NCBI GenBank assembly: GCA_002709005.1
Contig: PAPH01000023.1
Coordinates: forward strand, 1-64,000
Direction: 5' to 3'
DNA length: 64,000 bases
DNA from: Hyphomicrobiales bacterium
GTDB taxonomy: Bacteria; Pseudomonadota; Alphaproteobacteria; Rhizobiales; Rhizobiaceae
The stretch's first letter is position 1. Each line of letters opens with the position of its first letter. This document shows positions 63,327 through 64,000 of this stretch, in pieces. The position numbers and the translations under genes are program-made. The notes below the pieces were generated by a model. The model did not search any database, was not told where the DNA came from, and saw only the letters and a list, made by a program, of their open reading frames with translations.

Positions 63327-64000
63327 TTAGAACACTTGCAGCAGCCTCCTGTTCAGGTCTGCCTGAGTGTCGTCGATTTCCCGCTGGCGCTGCTCGTCGA
63401 GCCCTTGACGCGCAGCTTTTGCGACCGTTTCGAGCTTCTTGGTGAGCGTTGCTTCGTTTAGCGGTGGTATTGAGAAAACGAGCGTGAGGTTGTGCATATC
63501 GATCCTCTTGCCCGACAAAGTGAGCTTGCCACCCGTGATCTCAGTTCGTGAATTGAGCGGGTTGAGCTTCAGTTCCGGCTCCAAGCCGCCCTCGAGCGTT
63601 GTCGTGAACTCAAGCTTGAACGTAGACGTCGGAATATTCGGATGGTCCTTGGTTCCAATGAGGTTGGCCGACATATTCAGGCTAAAGAACTCGTCCAACG
63701 GTGCTTCGAGGCCGAGCTTTCCGGTTATCGGATAGATCAGGTTCGGATTTTCGGGATATGCTATCCGAGAACTCTTGAGCTCGCGGCACGCTTGAGCGGT
63801 ATAGGCGTTGTAGATGAGTTCACCGAATCCGTCCTGCATCCTGAAAGTACTGTCGGAGCGGCGCTTTCCGTTGAATCGCGCTCCCGGAGAGAGGGAGATC
63901 GTCCCGCGTGACAATGTGCTGAGAACGTCCACGGATGCACCGACATCGTTTTGCTCGGTGATATCGAACTCCATGTCGTAGGCGACTTGTCCTTCAATGA
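63327..64000 (-). CDS. Hypothetical protein, 5' end outside window
   Basis: Not recognised. At least 224 residues; the frame stays open to the window's right edge, so the N-terminus is missing. The visible part alternates beta-like segments (IYPITGKLGLEAPLDEFFSLN, STFKLEFTTTLEGGLEPEL) and ends in a charged helix (KKLETVAKAARQGLDEQRQREIDD). The strand pattern recalls an extracellular or outer-membrane-associated fold, but no domain can be named. Codon use and GC are a little lower than in most of the window. Confidence 0.6.
   Translation of the reverse strand, partial: IEGQVAYDMEFDITEQNDVGASVDVLSTLSRGTISLSPGARFNGKRRSDSTFRMQDGFGELIYNAYTAQACRELKSSRIAYPENPNLIYPITGKLGLEAPLDEFFSLNMSANLIGTKDHPNIPTSTFKLEFTTTLEGGLEPELKLNPLNSRTEITGGKLTLSGKRIDMHNLTLVFSIPPLNEATLTKKLETVAKAARQGLDEQRQREIDDTQADLNRRLLQVF

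Overview
The window is high-GC, densely packed DNA whose gene content points to an alphaproteobacterium, most likely a member of the Hyphomicrobiales/Rhizobiales. It holds many ABC and TRAP uptake systems, LysR/GntR/LacI local regulators and long operons with ATGA/GTGA start-stop overlaps. The vitamin B6 catabolic gene set has the same order as in Mesorhizobium loti. No rRNA, tRNA or CRISPR array was seen.

Region 1 (1-8974): a LysR fragment diverges from an operon for a PotABCD-type ABC transporter, a class III aminotransferase, a BKACE (beta-keto acid cleavage) enzyme, an acetylpolyamine-amidohydrolase/HDAC-like deacetylase, a DauA-like D-amino-acid dehydrogenase and a RidA protein. The enzyme mix fits catabolism of an imported N-acetylated basic amino acid or polyamine; Nepsilon-acetyl-beta-lysine is one specific candidate. 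Region 2 (9005-13906): a LysR regulator diverges from an enolase-superfamily (mandelate racemase type) enzyme and a TRAP transporter.

Region 3 (13973-38944): an apparently complete vitamin B6 degradation locus. Pyridoxine 4-oxidase, pyridoxamine-pyruvate transaminase, pyridoxal 4-dehydrogenase, 4-pyridoxolactonase, 4-pyridoxate dehydrogenase, the 5-formyl-pyridine-carboxylate dehydrogenase, the dicarboxylate decarboxylase, the ring-opening flavin monooxygenase and the acetamidomethylene-succinate hydrolase are all present. A DUF1185 protein and a YbhB-like protein of unknown role are embedded among them. Three uptake systems sit in or beside the pathway: a TRAP system, a BMP/nucleoside-type ABC system and an NMT1/THI5-type ABC system. 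Two paralogous GntR regulators flank the locus, and their intergenic regions share operator-like words.

Region 4 (39192-48264): a LacI regulator precedes a second BMP-type nucleoside ABC transporter with a nucleoside hydrolase, a GATase1-like protein, an alpha/beta hydrolase and an acetamidase/formamidase. The last gene is interrupted in its final codons by a 3.6-kb insertion element (48247-51812) with perfect 20-bp terminal inverted repeats and an 8- to 10-bp target duplication. The element carries an IS1-like transposase plus passengers: a NYN-domain putative nuclease, a P63C-domain protein and two small coupled proteins. Its coding regions share a repeated ATATGCTTG upstream motif, and its base composition is visibly lower in GC.

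Region 5 (52330-60999): a Crp/Fnr regulator, photolyase, flavoprotein, DUF1365, CFA-like methyltransferase, MFS transporter, SDR and a ChrR-like cupin protein resemble the sigma-E/ChrR singlet-oxygen regulon of Rhodobacter. Two TGATCC-N18-TA promoters fit this. The ChrR-like protein has lost its anti-sigma zinc cysteines and has no adjacent sigma gene. Region 6 (61145-64000): a cysteine synthase, an AlaX-type tRNA editing protein and two unrecognised proteins.
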